From the NCBI GenBank assembly GCA_028287785.1, contig JAQBOZ010000006.1, forward strand, positions 1 through 64,000: a stretch of DNA of 64,000 nt, written 5' to 3'. This DNA is from Chlorobiota bacterium. GTDB lineage: Bacteria; Bacteroidota; Ignavibacteria; OLB7. Positions within the stretch are counted from its first letter, which is position 1, and each line of letters opens with the position of its first letter. The translations under genes and the position numbers were made by a program. Of this stretch, positions 62,744-64,000 are shown one piece after another. The notes under the pieces were generated by a model. The model was not told where the DNA came from, searched no databases, and saw only the letters and a program-made list of their open reading frames with translations.

Positions 62744-62902
62744 ATCGGAAGACGATCTCCGACCATATCCCTGGGGACGCTAACTTTCCAGAATCCCGCG
62801 CCGTCTCGTACCAACGGAACAGGGCAAAGCAGTCGTTTCATCGGCGGAGGCCGGCCCGAACTATCCTGGCAATCAACAGACTCATTCCCTTTGACAATCG
62901 CA

Positions 62903-63520
62903 ATGAACCGTTCGTGGAGGAGAGATTCACTCCGGCTTCTCGCGCTGATCCCCGTTGTATGGTGGATTGGCTGCACCGGAGCAAGGCAGGCCAGGCAGAC
63001 AAACGATATCGCCACCGGCCGACCGCCGGTAACGCTGTCGTCGGATCAGATCCATTCGCCGAGCGGAGATATGTCGGCACGGGTGCCGCAGGACTGGGTG
63101 ACGGTGGACGCGGAGAAGCTGGAGGCGCCGCAGGTCTTCTCGATGGTGTGCAACCCGGACTACACGCTCTCGCTGATCTTCACGGAAGTGACCCTGGACA
63201 ACGCGGCGCGCGGCCTTTTCTCCCGCGACGGATTGAAAGGGCTGGCCGAGGCGAGCTTTCAGCGACGGTTAAAGCGGAGCAACGGCCGGGCGGTCATGAC
63301 CGGCGATGTGGAGGAATTTGCAATAGGCAAGCGGCGGTTCGGGGCATATACCTACACCACGGACTCGATGAAGACGCTGACGCGCGTCGCCATGTTCAAT
63401 ACCGGCGCGCACATCTACGAATGCGCGATCACCCACCTCGATTTCAACGATCGAGCGCTTCCACCCCAGGAGACGCTACGGAATGTTCACCAGATTATTC
63501 TGGGGAGCATCGAGTGGTAA
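62903..63520 (+). CDS. Lipoprotein of unknown function
   Basis: From the ATG at 62903 the protein has 205 residues and a lipobox (VVWWIGC). The mature domain is beta-rich, with SARVPQDWVTVDAEKLEAPQ, SMVCNPDYTLSLIFTEV and RFGAYTYTTDSMKTLTRVAM. It resembles the fold of small periplasmic stress or PsbP-like proteins, without a firm family. It is 190 bases downstream of the DUF1684 gene on the same strand. The longer frame reaching to 61973 overlaps the previous gene in another frame and is not used. Confidence 0.7.
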   Translation: MNRSWRRDSLRLLALIPVVWWIGCTGARQARQTNDIATGRPPVTLSSDQIHSPSGDMSARVPQDWVTVDAEKLEAPQVFSMVCNPDYTLSLIFTEVTLDNAARGLFSRDGLKGLAEASFQRRLKRSNGRAVMTGDVEEFAIGKRRFGAYTYTTDSMKTLTRVAMFNTGAHIYECAITHLDFNDRALPPQETLRNVHQIILGSIEW

Positions 63521-63622
63521 CGAGCGATAGTGAGACATCATTTGCAACGCATGCAATGGGGCACCACTCCGGCGGATACCGAAGTCTGGGATGAGTCCAC
63601 CATCGCAGCCGCGCAGTCGCGC

Positions 63623-64000
63623 TCAGGCATTGGCAAGGCCAACGCCTCGATCCCGCTGCTGGAGCCAGTACCCAATCCGCTCAAGGAGTTGAGGAACCCT
63701 GAACGGTTTGTTCACCAGATCGTTGGCATGCGTCTTTTCGAACCGTTCCCTCGTCACCTGATCCGCGGTAACGATAATCACCGGGATGCCCTGGGTTTCG
63801 GGGTTCGCCTTGATGGTCGCGGTAAGGGTTCCGCCATCAACCCGTGGCATGCGAAGATCCATCAGGATAAGATCAGGCTTCCAGGCCTTGATCTCATCGT
63901 AGACCGATTCATCCTCACACCACTTCGTCTCATAGCCCGCACGCTGCAACGCGAACTGCATCGCCTTGGCGATGGCAGCATTGTCCTCGACAACCATAAT
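63623..64000 (-). CDS. Response regulator receiver domain protein (5' end outside window)
   Basis: The frame ends at 63623 and runs past the window edge. The first in-window codons read IMVVEDNA, so the ATG at 63997 is probably internal and the true start lies beyond. The CheY-like receiver domain shows the acidic pair in VVEDN, the phosphoacceptor in LILMDLRMPR, a Thr in IIVTADQ and the conserved Lys in VNKPFR. The visible part is 125 residues. There is no DNA-binding output domain at the C-terminus; an output or kinase domain could only precede the receiver, outside the window. Confidence 0.88.
   Translation of the reverse strand: MMVVEDNAAIAKAMQFALQRAGYETKWCEDESVYDEIKAWKPDLILMDLRMPRVDGGTLTATIKANPETQGIPVIIVTADQVTRERFEKTHANDLVNKPFRVPQLLERIGYWLQQRDRGVGLANA

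Noticed and set aside
61973-62902. An in-frame extension of the last lipoprotein gene back to 61973
   Set aside because: It overlaps the DUF1684 gene in another frame and lacks a signal peptide. The lipobox lies right after the ATG at 62903.

Overview
The window is about 61% G+C by eye and densely coded. It looks like a chromosomal segment from a bacterium of the Bacteroidota/Chlorobi (FCB) group, probably an Ignavibacteria/Kapabacteria-like lineage. The pointers are type IX secretion C-terminal sorting domains (51500-52813, 53012-55075), a TIGR03790 protein, a double OmpA-like outer-membrane protein, an isolated atpD-atpC pair, a futalosine-pathway MqnA-like protein and many Gram-negative lipoproteins. 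Shine-Dalgarno sequences are visible at some starts and absent at others. The lineage is inferred from gene content; no rRNA gene or tRNA gene was recognised.

Layout. 0-9.7 kb: a membrane-anchored phosphoesterase, a small exported protein, a secreted KLAD-repeat protein, a cytochrome P450, a DedA protein and an OmpA-like protein. 9.8-15.2 kb: a regulatory block with an ECF sigma factor and a translationally coupled membrane anti-sigma factor, an OmpR-type regulator with its histidine kinase, and two small exported basic (Asr-like) peptides, one only 52 codons long. 15.3-22.3 kb: a large secreted protein, aspS, atpD and atpC. 22.3-26 kb: a broken Uma2-type gene, then fur-feoA-feoB and a zinc-ribbon gene, which form an iron(II) uptake module. 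26.1-27 kb: a divergent pair of phage-type small regulators around an AT-rich operator-like gap. 27.4-37.6 kb: a von Willebrand A protein, an outer-membrane barrel, gpmA, a secreted amidohydrolase with a CIA30-like tail, a menaquinone enzyme, a frameshifted MFS transporter, ackA and a lipoprotein. 37.7-41.3 kb: nuoI, nuoH and nuoG, a partial complex I cluster. 41.5-51.3 kb: NAD metabolism (pncA, nadK), ispD, an SseB-type protein, lipoproteins, a glycosyltransferase and a YyaL/SPATA20 protein. 51.4-64 kb: two T9SS substrates, Ppx/GppA, a nucleoside kinase with folK and folB, a second glycosyltransferase, a TPR protein, a DUF1684 lipoprotein, another lipoprotein and the 3' part of a response regulator.

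Functionally the window mixes energy metabolism (F1 subunits, complex I, acetate kinase, menaquinone), cofactor synthesis (NAD, folate, isoprenoid precursor) and cell-envelope/export genes. Intergenic DNA carries three families of dispersed repeats: an element of about 310 bp with 16-17 bp terminal inverted repeats and an 8 bp target duplication, covarying GTCGGGG-type palindromes, and GCCCTGTGCAC-type hairpins. No autonomous transposase, integrase or CRISPR array was found.
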